From contig WTXG01000015.1 of the NCBI GenBank assembly GCA_022496185.1, positions 248,001 to 312,000 on the forward strand: a DNA stretch of 64,000 bases, read 5' to 3'. Within the stretch, counting starts at the first letter, position 1. Each line of letters begins with the position of its first letter. The translations under genes were made by a program, and so were the position numbers. The notes beneath the pieces were generated by a model. It had not been told where the DNA came from, did no database searches, and saw nothing but the letters and a program-made list of their open reading frames with translations. Source of the DNA: Multifurca ochricompacta. Lineage: Eukaryota > Basidiomycota > Agaricomycetes > Russulales > Russulaceae. Shown here one piece after another: positions 1-10,200 of this stretch.

Positions 1-675
1 TCTATATTACGTGTGGGTGTGGTAGGCTGTGGTGCTAATTGAGGAGGTACGATGTCCTCCTGTTCCTCTTCTAGGTTTCCTCATCTTGAGGAACCTCAGG
101 AACTTGTGTAGCAGCTGCTGGTGGTGGCTGGACTGGGCCACCTGGTAAAGTAAATGAGCCACCTTCATAGGTTGCTCCATTGGTTTATCTGCTCTGTTGT
201 CCTTCACAGAGCGGGATGGGAAGGATCTCTCATCAAATGTAACATCTCGTGAAAAGATGAGAGACCGGGTACGACTATCCCAAAGTGTATAGCCTTTAGA
301 AGTAGGCTCATACCCGACAAAGACGGCTTCCCTGGCTTTGGGATCTAGTTTACGCCGCTTGCCCTCTGGAACATGATAATAGGCTTTGCATCCAAAGACC
401 TTAAAATATGAGACATCTGGTTTGTTCCCAACCAGAAGCTCTAGCGGAGTTTTCCACTTATTGGAACGGATGGGAGTTCTGTTATATATATGACATGCTG
501 TCTCAACAGCACACTCCCAAAAACCAAGAGACAGGCCGCATCGTGCAGCATGCTAGTGCCTTTTTCCATAATGGTTCTATTAAATCTCTCGGCCCTTCCG
601 TTCTGTTGTGGGCTTACGGCATCGTAAGTTTATGCTCTATGCCATAATCTTCAAGCGTTGCCTTCAGCGCCTTGT
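1..675 (-). pseudogene. Frameshifted continuation of copia integrase
   Basis: Downstream integrase blocks appear in order but in different frames: TDRGGEYVNKAL near 700, then SPQQNGRAERFNRTI near 600, then ACHIYNRTPIRSNKW and VFGCKAYYHVPE from about 500 downward, ending near RDVTFDERSFPS. At least three frame changes (around 720, 625 and 520) and an in-frame stop separate them. This is mutational decay of a formerly intact pol gene. The remainder of pol lies off the window. Confidence 0.8.
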
Positions 676-2526
676 TCACATACTCGCCACCACGATCTGT
701 ATGAAGACACTTATTTTGTGATTGAATTTATTTTCAAGTAGTGTCTTCAGTTTATTAAAAACTGGTGTGAACAGATCTTTAGATTTCATTGGAACAATTA
801 AAGCATATCTGCTAAAGTCGTCCAAGAAGGTGGCAAAGTATAGATTCCCTTGTATTGAACTGCACTGCAAGGGACCTACAAGATCACTATGAAGGATCTC
901 AAGGGGGGCTGATGCGCGCTTTGAAGATGGGGGAAATGGAAGACGATGGGACTTGCCCATTTCACAGCCATAGCACGGCTTGTCTTCTACTTGGCTATTA
1001 TTTATTTTGAGGCCTTTAACCGCCTCAGGAGCATATCTTTTAAGGGCTTCTTTATACATATGGCCCATTCTTTGATGCCAGATTTCAAGTGAGGCAGATG
1101 CAGATGTATGGATACTGCTTAGGACGTGTTTGCCTAGTACCCAATACAATTTGCCAAACTTCCATGCTTCCGCTATAATATTGTCGCCATATTTTATTGT
1201 TGCCTTCTTATTTTCAAAGAACACAGTTGCCCCTTTTTCTACTAGGGCACTGGCGGAGAGTATTTTATGTCCTCCAGGCAAGTGGAGCACATTGCTCAAT
1301 TCCAGGTCAAAACCTTGATCAGTCCTGATGACCACGGTTCCAACTCCATTTGTTTTGACTATAGAGTTGTCACCTAGTGATACTTCATGGGTGTGATCAA
1401 CTTCATATGTATCGAAGTCTTCAAGGTTGGGACTGAAATGAGCTGTTGCTCCACTATCAAGCATCCAATAATCTGAGTTGATATCCAGATTATAGGTGTG
1501 AACATAAAGGCGAATGCGAGGTGCTTCATGCACCTCCTCTATTTTGCCACTACCATTAACTACGGTGGCTATAGTGTTTACTTGTTGGGCCTCAGCCCTC
1601 TTCTTGTTCCCTGCCTTGCCCTTTTTGGCATTCTCTAGGTCCTTCTTCTTCTTTGCGCAAGCGTTGGACTTGTGTCCAGGCTTTTGACAATAGAAGCAGA
1701 CCACCCCTTGTGAACCAGGGGCAGCAGCAGGAAGTGGTGATAAATTTTTTGGTTTGTTTGATTTGACAGGTGCAGCCTTTGATAGGACTGCACTACCACT
1801 TCCTGATGGACCTGCCAGGCGACTCTCCTCATTCAGGAACCTCTGCACAAGGTCCTGAGGAGAAAGACGCTCTGGATCGCCAGAGGCCAGTATGGAGCCG
1901 GCAATGGCACTGTAGGAGTCAGGGAGAGACTTCAATAAAATGAAGCTCATCTGGAGGTCATTGACCTCCATCCCATTCTCCCTAAGGGTACTCCTGGCAT
2001 CCAGGACCTTTTGTAATTGGGTCCTGAATGTCTGTCCTTCATCAAGACGGAAGGACACCAGGGCAAGCCACAAGTTATAAGTGGCCATGCTACCTACAGA
2101 GCCATGAAGCCGTTCCAACTTATTATACTTCTCAAAAAGAGAAGGATAATCGGCATCGGAGGTTACTTGACTGTAAACCTCCTGGGTTACATTGAGGTAC
2201 AAAAGACCTATCAGCATCTCCTCTTCACCCATCCATTCCCTAAGGATGGGATCGATAACTTCCTTCTGCATTTTCTCCTTCTCCTCTTTATCTTCAGGGA
2301 GCAGGGGCATTTCAGGGTAGGCGGTGATAATGTGCCTCCTGAGCCCGTTCATCCTCAGCAGGGCGTTGAAGTTGGCAGACCAAACCTGCCAGTTGGACCC
2401 ATCAAGGCGCTCCATCTTTGAGGAGGGAGGGAAGACGATTGAGGACGGCATTGTTGAGATGTATAAAGGTTCCTGGTTCCAAGGAGCAGTTAGAACCAGT
2501 GCCCAGGTCTCGCTTAAGAGTGCCAC
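676..2526 (-). CDS. Copia Gag–protease–integrase N-terminal open frame
   Basis: About 600 codons are open. The likely start is the Met before PSSIVFPPSSKMERL (about residue 27 of the maximal frame). Domains in order: a UBN2-type gag (LDGSNWQVWSANF), a CCHC zinc knuckle CFYCQKPGHKSNAC, the retropepsin motif WMLDSGATAHFSP whose DSG is the active site, a GAG-pre-integrase segment (WHQRMGHM...CYGCEMGKSH) and the start of the integrase core (LHSDLVGPL, FLDDFSRY). The frame stops at 676 because of a frameshift inside the integrase, so the product would lack the rest of the catalytic core. This is a transposon gene, not a host gene. Confidence 0.85.
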   Translation of the reverse strand: MALLSETWALVLTAPWNQEPLYISTMPSSIVFPPSSKMERLDGSNWQVWSANFNALLRMNGLRRHIITAYPEMPLLPEDKEEKEKMQKEVIDPILREWMGEEEMLIGLLYLNVTQEVYSQVTSDADYPSLFEKYNKLERLHGSVGSMATYNLWLALVSFRLDEGQTFRTQLQKVLDARSTLRENGMEVNDLQMSFILLKSLPDSYSAIAGSILASGDPERLSPQDLVQRFLNEESRLAGPSGSGSAVLSKAAPVKSNKPKNLSPLPAAAPGSQGVVCFYCQKPGHKSNACAKKKKDLENAKKGKAGNKKRAEAQQVNTIATVVNGSGKIEEVHEAPRIRLYVHTYNLDINSDYWMLDSGATAHFSPNLEDFDTYEVDHTHEVSLGDNSIVKTNGVGTVVIRTDQGFDLELSNVLHLPGGHKILSASALVEKGATVFFENKKATIKYGDNIIAEAWKFGKLYWVLGKHVLSSIHTSASASLEIWHQRMGHMYKEALKRYAPEAVKGLKINNSQVEDKPCYGCEMGKSHRLPFPPSSKRASAPLEILHSDLVGPLQCSSIQGNLYFATFLDDFSRYALIVPMKSKDLFTPVFNKLKTLLENKFNHKISVFIQIVVASM

Positions 2527-3565
2527 CCCACACTGTGGCGCTATGCTTCAGAACCTAAGAAGGTCCTGCCTTTGTTGTGCGACTTTCTAGGTATAGTAAA
2601 GCTGTCTAGCGCAATCCTGCAACTAGACATAAGCTCTGGTAGACTAGCCAGAGTGTCTAGTGTAATCAGGACTGGGAGTCATGTCATGGAGGAGCCAACC
2701 GCAAGTTCCATTAGAGACAAAGGGTATAGAGCCCTTCCTCTAATGCTGGTGGTGGAGTCCATGATTAAGCCCTAGATGATTGGGGCCATGACTAAGTAGA
2801 TTTCTAGTCTGTCTCTGGTAGGGCGTGGTTACCCTACAAAGGCAACGGATACTTATGCCCAGAGATGAAGACTATATCTACTATGTATAGACTATAGTAG
2901 TGCAGCCTACTTGTATCGAGCCCAAGCGTCATGGGAGTGACTACCCATGCCTTGTTCTAGACCCTAAACTCTACCTGCAGGTCGCTAAACCTGGCTTACG
3001 GATCGAGCCAAGCATTAACTGAACTTAAAGCCACAAGCTTCTGGCTATAGGCCTACTAAGACTATCTATGGGACGAAGACCCAGCTACAACTATGAAGTT
3101 TTACTAATACCTAGTGCGCACTCAAGGAGCTCAAGGTGTTTCACCCGCTTAGGGTCCCTCGTCACCTCTTGCAAGAACCCCGAAGGGCTAGCCAAACAGT
3201 TCAGGATGAGCAGCATGCTGCGTCATCCTGTGGGGTGTTAAGGTGCACATACAGTAAATAGAAAAGCTCACAGAAAAAGCTGGTGGGAAAGACTTTGAAG
3301 CTTTTGTGAGCTTGAAGTGCAAAGCGAGTTGGGCTGTAATGAACAAAGGGAATTTACAGATCAGTATGAGCGGCAGGGCCCATAACCTGTCAAACAATCA
3401 TGCTGCTGGTTATACTGACTGTGGTTAGTAGCGGGTTAGGCTAAAAGACAAGTTAAACTTCAGAGGAAGAAGAACTCTGTAACACTATACTACTGACCTA
3501 AAAGACAAGTTAACTACAGAGAGAATGTTAGTCAAAGGAAAAGTAGAAAGTAAAGTAAAGACGAC

Positions 3566-3600
3566 TTACACTTCAGAGGAAGAAGAACTCTGAAGTGTAA
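3566..3600. repeat. Perfect 13-bp inverted repeat (hairpin) in the candidate LTR
   Basis: The arms TTACACTTCAGAG (3566–3578) and CTCTGAAGTGTAA (3588–3600) are exact reverse complements around a 9-nt purine loop, GAAGAAGAA. A degenerate second copy sits near 3456–3481. In the element's transcript it would form a stable stem-loop at or near the 5' end. Confidence 0.7.
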
Positions 3601-3617
3601 AGGACAAAACAGACACC

Positions 3618-3625
3618 CTTATATA
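3618..3625 (-). promoter_or_regulatory. TATA box of the candidate LTR
   Basis: The minus strand reads TATATAAG here, upstream of gag and just before the inverted repeat at 3566–3600. The spacing would place transcription start about 25–30 nt away, at the hairpin. Confidence 0.4.
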
Positions 3626-3900
3626 CCCATGGGGGCCAGGGGAAATGGTCTGTGCGCACTGGGAGTAAGTCCACAAGTGCCGGACAATAAACAGAGAGGG
3701 ATAAAGGCCATTGGCCAAAGAGATATCACATGCTTACTGTGCATTACTAAGTCCATCACTAATCAGCTGAGTAAGGTGAGAAAGAAATGTAATAAAGATA
3801 ACATAAAAAGTCCGATACTCCGGAATCTAATCTAATCTAATCTACAGCTGAAGCGAACCTTAGATGCCTGAAGCATCTCCAGACACGTCCTGTGTCAACA

Positions 3901-4829
3901 ATCCTTATAGGGAATGGGAGGCCCAATGGACTGCAAGTGTTGCTGACGAGAAGGCAGATGAGGAGGAGAGACATCATCGTCTAAGAAGAAGAGAAGAAAG
4001 ATATGTGGCTTTTGCATGTGTTGGTTGAGGGAAAGTCATGCGGTCATCCTTTCCCATATTATTTCCTTTTTAGTAGTGATCCGTCACAACAATAATCTAT
4101 ACACAAAAAGTCCTTTCCTAGGCCATCTCAATGAAGCGATGCAATTGAATTTTTATTTTCAATCGCGACTGGTGATATCCACGGCGGCGTCAAGTCGTCA
4201 AGTCTAGTGCTCGTATTGCACAGACATTTTCCAGCTGGTCAGCTCTCATCTCTAATCGCCCGCTCAATCAGGCCCTTTCCCCTCGTAGGTCACATCACCC
4301 CACACTTTCCATGGGCCACTTTTCAGTGAGAAACGGGTTTGACCCATCCAGGAACGGGCCGAGGGATGCGCTCGAGGATAATTGGCTCACGAAAGAGTGT
4401 AAAATGAAGCTGGTGCGCGTACGGTGCCATTGGGGGAACGACACGCCTGCTTCAACTTGAACTCTTTCACACGGGCCTCGTCTGGCGTGATGCGTCACCA
4501 TCCGGCCTCTTCAGGCCCCGAATAGAAACGTATTGTTTGGGGTCAAAGAGATGCAGGGAATTCATTCCATGCTTGTGAATTGACCCCATGTGTCAGTGCG
4601 CCACCCACCTCCGCGATCATGGAGGCATTCATCCGCAGATCACTGCGTCTGCACAAACCTATTCATCCTACAATCACTCATGGATACCTTGTTCATAACA
4701 TTCGTACTCTACATGTATATAAAGACCGCAGAGAAGGGGCATTTCACCTAAGTCTTATCTCCCTCTCTGCAGTCCCTTTGTGCGTCTGAGCACATAAGGC
4801 ACTTCGTATCCATCTACAGTGACAAAACG
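3901..4829. other. Intergenic, no gene recognised
   Basis: Several short open frames occur (for example 4295–4501 minus and 4580–4789 plus), but none has recognisable motifs or a splice pattern. The stretch joins the retroelement to the isocitrate dehydrogenase fragment. Confidence 0.5.
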
Positions 4830-5224
4830 ACCACTTGATGCCTACGTTGTACTTAAGGATTGCCTCTGCAGACTCGATCATCACTCGATTATCGATCTAC
4901 GAGCACGTAACAGAATGCGGATTATTTTGTGGGAACGTAGAAGGGGGGGACAGGTCAGCACGTGAGATTATAGCTGATGGGTTCCAATGACTTACTGCGT
5001 CTCGATGCTCAAGACAAAGGTCAAAGTACTTGATATCAAGCTGCAGGTATGAGCTGTTAAAATTTGAAAAAAGCAGTACAACATATCATCAGCTCCCGAC
5101 ATAAAAAAAAGAAACAAAAGAGGATATCCTCGACGCACTTCTTCTCGGATTATCTTCCATATGATGCGTGTCATATCATCGCCTTCAAATCTGACGATAG
5201 GTTTCTTCACCGCAATCTTCTCTC
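4830..5224 (-). pseudogene. Truncated NADP-isocitrate dehydrogenase (Idp/Icd) fragment
   Basis: Three blocks from the N-terminal quarter of eukaryotic NADP-dependent isocitrate dehydrogenase appear in the right order on the minus strand. They are KIAVKKPIVRFEGDDMTRII at about 5219–5139, LDIKYFDLCLEHRDA at 5040–4996 followed by a good GTAAGT donor, and ESAEAILKYNVGIK at about 4880–4835. Family members read VKKPIVEMDGDEMTRIIW, DIKYFDLGL and AAEAIKKYNVGIK. The segment after the first block does not splice cleanly into the second (the usual LILPYL stretch is missing), and homology ends after VGIK, so substrate- and metal-binding residues are absent. The retained intron-like spacing points to a genomic, not a processed, copy. 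Confidence 0.7.
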
Positions 5225-6055
5225 CTATACATATATATGAATTGACATGTACGTGTGTACCGAAACAATCGAAGATGACAGCAATAGTATTCGTGAGGTT
5301 ATTGATGTCAACCGACCATGGAGATAAATAGCATCGATGGTCAAAAATTAATTATTTGTTTTCTCTTCACGTTGGGGAAAATGGGAGGGGGCGGGGGGGG
5401 GGGACGAGAGACATTCACGCGAAGGCATGTTGTTGGTAAAATTTCTTGAGAGCACCGTCGTTGCGAACGGAGTGAGTCGCAGGAGCGGACGCCCGCCACG
5501 CATGATTGTGTGTGCGTGAAAACTTCATCTTGGGAAGTGAGTGGCTACAGGAGCAGGCAAATTTACCCGTAAGGTTGCAATGGGGAACGATAATGATAAT
5601 GTGGGTTGAAATGGTGGTGCGGGGGGAGGATGAGGAATAAAAGTCAAGGCGTTGATGACAACCGACGGGCATGGACAATCTGAATCAGTTGCGCCGAGCA
5701 ACAGAATAGAGCGAGCTTCCCCTCTACCTGTGCAAGTAGACCCCTAATGTTGAGAAGATTTTGAAGTCTCGGAGTCCGCATGGGTCATTAGTTAGCATCC
5801 TTTGCAAATGGTTAAGGTATTCAGGAAGAAAGTCGACGAAAAAATTCCCTGCTAGCTGACACGCTTATGGCTCGGCCTCTGCTGCTGAGTGACATCATCA
5901 AGTGATCTGATCGTGAATCCCTTACCGCTCGTAAGAAGTAATTCCTAACGTCTAAGCAATAGTTTTGCACCAGAGCACAGGACGTTCGTCAATTTTTCTC
6001 ATACCACATCATAGGAAACCGTAAACACATAACCACATAAAACGAGTTGGTTCGG
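5225..6055. other. Intergenic between two gene fragments
   Basis: No recognisable gene. A G-rich homopolymer tract lies near 5386–5403. The minus-strand frame at 5415–5678 (87 codons) has no motif I recognise. Confidence 0.5.
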
Positions 6056-6317
6056 TTACAAGCGAGCACCCGCTGCGTTTTGCTGCGATATGATCACACG
6101 CTTGATCACCTTCGCCTCCTCGATCAAAAACGCACGAACGATACTGGACATCATGCAAAAGTATTGTGAACAGACAAACAGGGCTGAGACGCCTTTTAAC
6201 GTACCGAGAACGCACACACACCCCGCATCGTGAACCGCCGTATGCCCGACTGACGTGCTTCTGCGTCTTGGACAAATCTGCGTACTCGCGCGGGAGAAGG
6301 GTGATACGTTGTGCCAT
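6056..6317 (-). pseudogene. Ribosomal protein eL34 copy with internal deletion
   Basis: Two exons (6317–6205 and 6143–6056) splice cleanly with a GTACGT donor and CAG acceptor to a 66-residue reading frame. It begins MAQRITL, as eL34 does, then jumps directly to PREYADLSKTQKHVSRAYGG and CGVCVRS, and after the intron RIVRAFLIEEAKVIKRV. Normal fungal eL34 is about 115–120 residues. Roughly 45–50 residues between the N-terminus and the RPREYA motif are missing, including the first CxxC pair and most rRNA-contact residues. The retained intron argues against retroposition. It is probably non-functional, though the frame is open and could be translated. Confidence 0.75.
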
Positions 6318-7291
6318 TGCTTCTGTGTGTTAAATCTAGATGTCGATGAGATGGGCGAGCTTAAGAGATGGCTTGAGTGTAAAGAAAGGGAAGGTGGAAA
6401 ACGGGGGGGAGGGTTATGGTAGTCTTGTTTCATACCCCTCCAACGCACGTAAACTCGTCCAAACCGCTACGATGCGATACAGTACAGACAGCCCACCTGC
6501 GCGGCCGACATGTAGGAAAACGAACGAATTGAGTATGGTCACATACAATTTGAGAGTAAAACTAGTGATAACAACAACACAAGTAATATCTGGCAAGGTG
6601 TGTAACGGTGGCTTGGAACTATACAGTGTCTGGATAATCCGAGAGTACACTGGGACAGAAATGCCCAGTTGACTTGCCCCAAAATAAATAAATAAAAAAA
6701 CAAAAAAATTAATTCTTGGCACTCGCCTGACATCTACCTTCAGCTAGCCAATCAGATTACAATTATCCAAAAGAGAAATCCCCCGCAGATCTCCCAACGG
6801 TCCCGAACCGAAACTATGGCTCGCATAGATTGTCACGTCACTTTGTCACATTTATGCGACAGGGGTAGTCCAGTGCACAGTTGGGCCGAGTCAGCTGGGT
6901 CCTCGGCGTGTATCTACATCTACGACAGCTCAGGACGTGAGGACACCCTTTCGCACCTCATGCACTTCATGCAACGTGGCCGCCCGTCGCGTCGGTGCCA
7001 TCGGCGTACTCTCTAAGGGCCGTGCCTTGGTGGGCAGCCTTGTAGGACTACTACCGCTTGAATCTACAGAGCGTTGTCAAGCCAAGAAAAGGTCAAAGTT
7101 AAGTCGTGTGTCTGATGACAAAAGTTGCTCGCCTGGTACTTTACGCATGAACGAGGCCGCCGGTGTGTAACGCAGCTCTGCGTCAGGTGTTTCGGGCACT
7201 GCCAATTAATTTGATTCTGTATTAAACCCGACATCACGGTGACTCGGAAAGACGGGCTTACCGATCTCGTCTCTCTCCAGCAGCTCCCTCT
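6318..7291. other. Intergenic, no confident gene
   Basis: Short open frames on both strands (for example 6816–7016 plus) lack recognised domains. The right end may contain the 3' UTR or an alternative last exon of Rif1: another minus frame stays open down to 7258. Confidence 0.4.
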
Positions 7292-10200
7292 TCATCCTGG
7301 GCACGAAAGGGGTCTCGGGGTAGTCTCCCATGCTTCATAATCCTCTGGTTCATCCCGTTTTTGCCCTCGTGTATTGTCTCCTTCCCCTTGTACCCCCCAG
7401 TGGTGCGAGATTTTGCGGAGAGGCGTAACTTCGACGCAATCCATGAGTAGTCTAGTGTGCGGAATAGCCTTTGATGTTGATAGGGTAGGTGAGTTTTGCA
7501 AGGACACGTGAGCGAGAGGTATTGAGCACTTGTGCAACCCACTGTTGGTCGAGCTTGCGCGGCGACGCTTGGCCGGTGACATGGCTTGGGGTACGCGGCG
7601 CTTCTTTAAGGTCGACCCGCTGTGTGATCCGGCGGGTTCATGGTATATTATGGGATTTCTTCTTGACGATCCAGCTACCAAGTGCACTCGAGAAGAAATC
7701 TTATGGGCGTTAGAGGATATCGAAGACACGGGTTTATGTGGAGGTTCAAGGATCAACCTCGCCCGTGGTGACGCATGTATGACAACTGGGCTCGATGTGG
7801 CGCATTGCGAGTCCGGGATAACTTCGTGCTACGGGTCCGCAAGAATATTAAGCGGAGATCTTGAGGAGCGTGACCAAACTATTACCTCTAGTAATCGTGT
7901 AGGAGTATACCGCTCCCCAATATCATAGCCGACCCTGGGCAGCGCCAGTGCCTTATTCAGTAATTCACCCTCGTTTTGCAACTGCGTTTGTGATTGCGAG
8001 CTTGAGCTCAACGGAGCCATTCCGGGTGGCCACTCGCCTCCGTAGCTGCGCACACAAGCATCAAGGCACACGCGCAACTCATCACTGTACGCGGTAGTTG
8101 GAACCGCAAGACGAGGATGTACTGTGTGAAAGAAGCGCTGAAACGCGGCTGGACCGAGCGCTGGTGGTGGAATTCGCGAAAATGCTGCAGTGAGGAGCGG
8201 AACCAGGGCATTCAAAAGCGTAACGGAGAGTGGAAGCGTCTGTAAACGGCAAAGGAGTGAATCGTAGAGAGACATGATCTATAGAGGTGACTAAGCGAGG
8301 TGACGTGAGATGAATGACGGAAGGTCACAGACGAGGTTATTATATTCTTCCTCCGACAGGGAGACGCACTTGTCCTCTATCCAAATGACCAGTCCCATTT
8401 GTACCGCGAGGATAACTGATTCAAGTAATGAAAGAGGTATCGCTATTATCATATGGTGAAAGACTTTGATCAGCTCAGAAGTTGATTTGACTGTGCTTGG
8501 TTGAGGTGGATAGGAGGCGGCGAGGATTTTGTTTAGAAAAGACAGTGTCCTGGCCGGAATGGAATCCTCTTCATCAAGATCGAGACGCCGGAAGATCGCA
8601 AGAGCAATGCGCATCGCAGTACTTATGGGGAAACTACACCAGATCATTGCCAATTAGAATGTGCAACCGGACGACCGCATACCTTGGACCGATAGCTGGA
8701 CATTGCCCTGAAATCTCATCTATGAGATCTACAGCTTTAGCGGCCCCTGACGAGAAGATTCGCTCGAATGCTCTTTCCCAGACGTCGAGATCGTCCTCTG
8801 ACATGCACCAAGAGCTATTGTGCATGACCTATCCATTAGGGCGGATCTTTGTTAGCTGTGTAGTTACTCACCCAATGGGAAAGACATGAATCGAGGTGGA
8901 ACTACGCCAGTTGCCCTGTCCTGGCTCGCAGTGCGTAACCACTAGGCGCCAAAGCTGCTTCTTCACCTCAAGAGCACTCGATTCATCGTCCTGATGAGAA
9001 ATAGACTCAAGCACATTTGGAATACCGACTACGATCAGATCTGAACACAGAAGACTCCAGTTTCTGAGTAACTCCTGGTCGGAAAGATGGAATTTACGCT
9101 GCAGAGTGGCCGCCAGGAAAGAGGAAGCAACCGCAGTGAGTGAGGGTCGTGAGAAGACATTCTGGATAACAGTCCAAAGCTGCCTTGATACAAAAAGCGA
9201 CTTCAATTGGATCTCGACCGACTCTGCGTCACCAGAAAGAGAGATGGAAAGCTTTGGGAGGAACTGAGAGAGCAGAGGGATCAACCGCTGGCCGAAATCA
9301 GGGGAGATAGCAGCTTGGCCGTTCCCTTGAAACCGATTGGATTGAACCATTAGGAGGGACTGCCACATAGAAAGGATAGTCTAGACCAGGACACGTAAGA
9401 AGGGACTGGAAGTAATTTAGAGGAACCTACCGCCAAAACAGTGTCGTCAGCCTTGAGACGAATTCGGACCATCGAAACAAAGCAGGATGATATTGGTCCC
9501 CAGTGCTCCAGAATCTCTTCCTGAGACAGACACCTGGGCGAGAAGATACGCATTGAACCCACCTTCTCTTCAATTAGGTATTTATCGGCATGAAGGAGTG
9601 AGCCGTCAAAGAGGAATTGTGAGAGTAGAAAGTCAGCGCTCCATTCTGTCTCATGCGACGCGTTGTTGTCACGCTCCCCAGATTCCCGTGTGAGGCATAC
9701 CAGTAGGCGATACCCCTCGTCTCGAATGTTCTCAAGGTTGCTTGACAACATATCATGCACGATATCAATAGTGCTTGAAATAGCCCATCTATGTATACTT
9801 CCGCTTCGGTGTCCTGCAGGGATTGCCCCGAGAAGTGAGGTGATTAGGGCCGCACCGAGGCCACCATGCAATGCTTGTTTAAGCACCAGAACGCAACGCC
9901 GAACGATATCAACATCTTCATCCGAAGTCGAGCCTTGTTGCGCACAAAGTTGAGTCATCGACCAAATGAAAGTGCTCCAGACGTGGGGGTTCAGATCGCG
10001 TCCTGGGTGACGTTTCAGAGCTTTCTGCGTGATGTTCATCACGAACTTGAGAGGTCCATGGTGCAGAAAAAGTGAGGAACCAAGGAGTACAGTGAAGTTT
10101 GCGACGACAGTCAATGCCCACGGCGCATTCTCGCCCGCATTACCAAAATCCCTAGATGAGACAGCCGCATCAAGCAAAGGAAAAAGTTTCCGCGAAGACG

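Larger units (their letters stand above)
1..3900 (-). mobile_element. Decayed Ty1/copia LTR retrotransposon (5' portion; runs off left edge)
   Basis: Reading right to left, the order is candidate 5' LTR and leader, gag with a zinc knuckle, aspartic protease, GAG-pre-integrase region and integrase core, which is the Ty1/copia order. Reverse transcriptase, RNase H and the 3' LTR would lie beyond position 1. The gag-protease-integrase start is one long open frame, but the integrase is then broken by several frameshifts, so this copy cannot make a full polyprotein. The outer edge is proposed at 3900 because the minus strand there begins TGTTGACAC, a typical LTR start; with no second LTR in view this boundary is inference. 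Confidence 0.85.
3400..3900 (-). repeat. Candidate outer part of copia 5' LTR
   Basis: The minus strand starts TGTTGACAC at 3900 and contains a TATA box near 3620, with internal direct repeats: the unit CTAAAAGACAAGTTAA occurs near 3441 and 3498, and a unit of about 22 bases containing CTTCAGAGGAAGAAGAACTC occurs at about 3459 and 3571. This resembles a U3/R region with repeated elements. The inner LTR end and primer binding site between 2530 and 3400 could not be fixed, and no second LTR copy is in view. Confidence 0.45.

Noticed and set aside
7530..7928. 132-codon plus-strand open frame
   Set aside because: Overlaps the antisense of the Rif1 tail, which is supported by frame-closing introns and a basic Rif1-like composition.
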